Positions 6,589 to 6,934 of a DNA stretch of 6,934 bases are shown here, one piece after another. The DNA is from a candidate division Hyd24-12 bacterium UBA5074 (GTDB lineage Bacteria > Fermentibacterota > Fermentibacteria > Fermentibacterales > Fermentibacteraceae), in the NCBI GenBank assembly GCA_002414865.1, contig DIAQ01000013.1, positions 1-6,934 on the forward strand, given 5' to 3'. Position numbers and translations under genes: made by a program. A model generated the notes under the pieces. It had not been told where the DNA came from, searched no databases, and saw nothing but the letters and a program-made list of their open reading frames with translations. Positions within the stretch are counted from its first letter, which is position 1, and each line of letters starts with the position of its first letter.

Positions 6589-6934
6589 GCCTCTCCCAGA
6601 GCCCTCCTGCTGGTCCGTATCGCGCAGAGCTTCCCGCACATCGAGCAGACATCACCCTCGCCAGGCAGGCACTTCGCCCTCTCGGCCCTGGCTGTGCAAG
6701 GGTCGATGGCAAGATCGAACTGCTTCTCCCAGTCGAGGGCCGCCCTGGCCTCGGCCATCCTGTCGTCCCGCTCCCGGGAGCCGGGCCGGCCTCTTGCCAC
6801 GTCGGCGGCATGGGCGGCGATGCGGGCGGCGATCGTGCCGATCCTCACATCCTCGACGCCGGGCAGGCGGAGGTTCTCCGCGGGTGGCACATAGCAGATG
6901 AAGTCCGCCCCGTGCCAGGCAGCCATCGCGCCAC
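6585..6934 (-). CDS. thiC: Phosphomethylpyrimidine synthase ThiC, C-terminal part
   Basis: This is the last 115 or so residues of ThiC, the radical-SAM enzyme that rearranges aminoimidazole ribotide into hydroxymethylpyrimidine phosphate for thiamine synthesis. Recognisable segments are GADFICYVPPAENLRLP, EDVRIGTIAARIAAHAADVARG, MAEARAALDWEKQFDLAIDP, and the terminal CSMCGKLC (bases 6624-6647), the C-x2-C-x3-C ligand set of the [4Fe-4S] cluster. That spacing is the one I associate with the shorter ThiC type; longer homologues often have C-x2-C-x4-C. The N-terminal part and start lie beyond the right edge of the window. Any thiamine-pyrophosphate riboswitch would lie upstream of the start, outside this window, and cannot be assessed. 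The stop overlaps the start of the following membrane-protein gene by four bases. Confidence 0.95.
   Translation of the reverse strand, partial: GAMAAWHGADFICYVPPAENLRLPGVEDVRIGTIAARIAAHAADVARGRPGSRERDDRMAEARAALDWEKQFDLAIDPCTARAERAKCLPGEGDVCSMCGKLCAIRTSRRALGEA

Noticed and set aside
5798..6811. 337-codon minus-strand open frame overlapping thiC and the membrane protein in another frame
   Set aside because: Its product is Pro/Arg/Gly-rich without motifs, while the other frame carries ThiC and a coherent membrane protein.
1..6934. Mobile element, CRISPR array or phage region
   Set aside because: I see no transposase, integrase, phage gene, spaced direct repeats or terminal inverted repeats.

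Overview
This is a GC-rich, tightly packed bacterial chromosome segment with seven protein genes and no rRNA, tRNA, CRISPR array or insertion sequence that I can see. Arg is often encoded by AGG, and the ThiC fragment is of the short type with a C-x2-C-x3-C cluster. This fits an uncultivated GC-rich lineage (FCB-group or deltaproteobacterial-like), but the assignment is a guess; no marker in the window fixes the taxonomy.

Layout. (1) Bases 1-1188, plus strand: the end of a gene for a membrane-anchored SGNH/GDSL hydrolase-like protein, open at the left edge. (2) Bases 1240-3726, minus strand: a three-gene operon, read right to left, of a 59-residue DUF5989 (SxtK-like) membrane protein, an SxtJ-family membrane protein, and a full-length NodU/CmcH/SxtI-type O-carbamoyltransferase. 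The last two genes overlap by one base (TGATG). (3) Bases 3727-3908: a divergent intergenic control region. (4) Bases 3909-5285, plus strand: a second membrane-anchored SGNH hydrolase-like protein with three predicted N-terminal helices. (5) Bases 5236-6588, minus strand: a polytopic membrane protein with an acidic DHDEWD motif and a GEHRM motif in its first outer loop. It looks like an uncharacterised GT-C-type glycosyltransferase. It overlaps the second SGNH gene tail to tail by 50 bp. (6) Bases 6585-6934, minus strand: the 3' end of thiC, whose stop overlaps the start of the membrane protein as ATGA.

How they may work together. The carbamoyltransferase should transfer a carbamoyl group from carbamoyl phosphate, via carbamoyl-AMP, to a hydroxyl of a small molecule or sugar. 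Two small membrane proteins are translated with it, and SGNH proteins predicted to face outwards lie on either side. The best reading is a cell-envelope or exopolysaccharide decoration locus. Genes of the SxtI/SxtJ/SxtK type are named after the saxitoxin cluster, but nothing else of that pathway is present. The role of the SxtJ and DUF5989 proteins is unknown to me, which makes the operon and its SGNH neighbours the most interesting part of the window.
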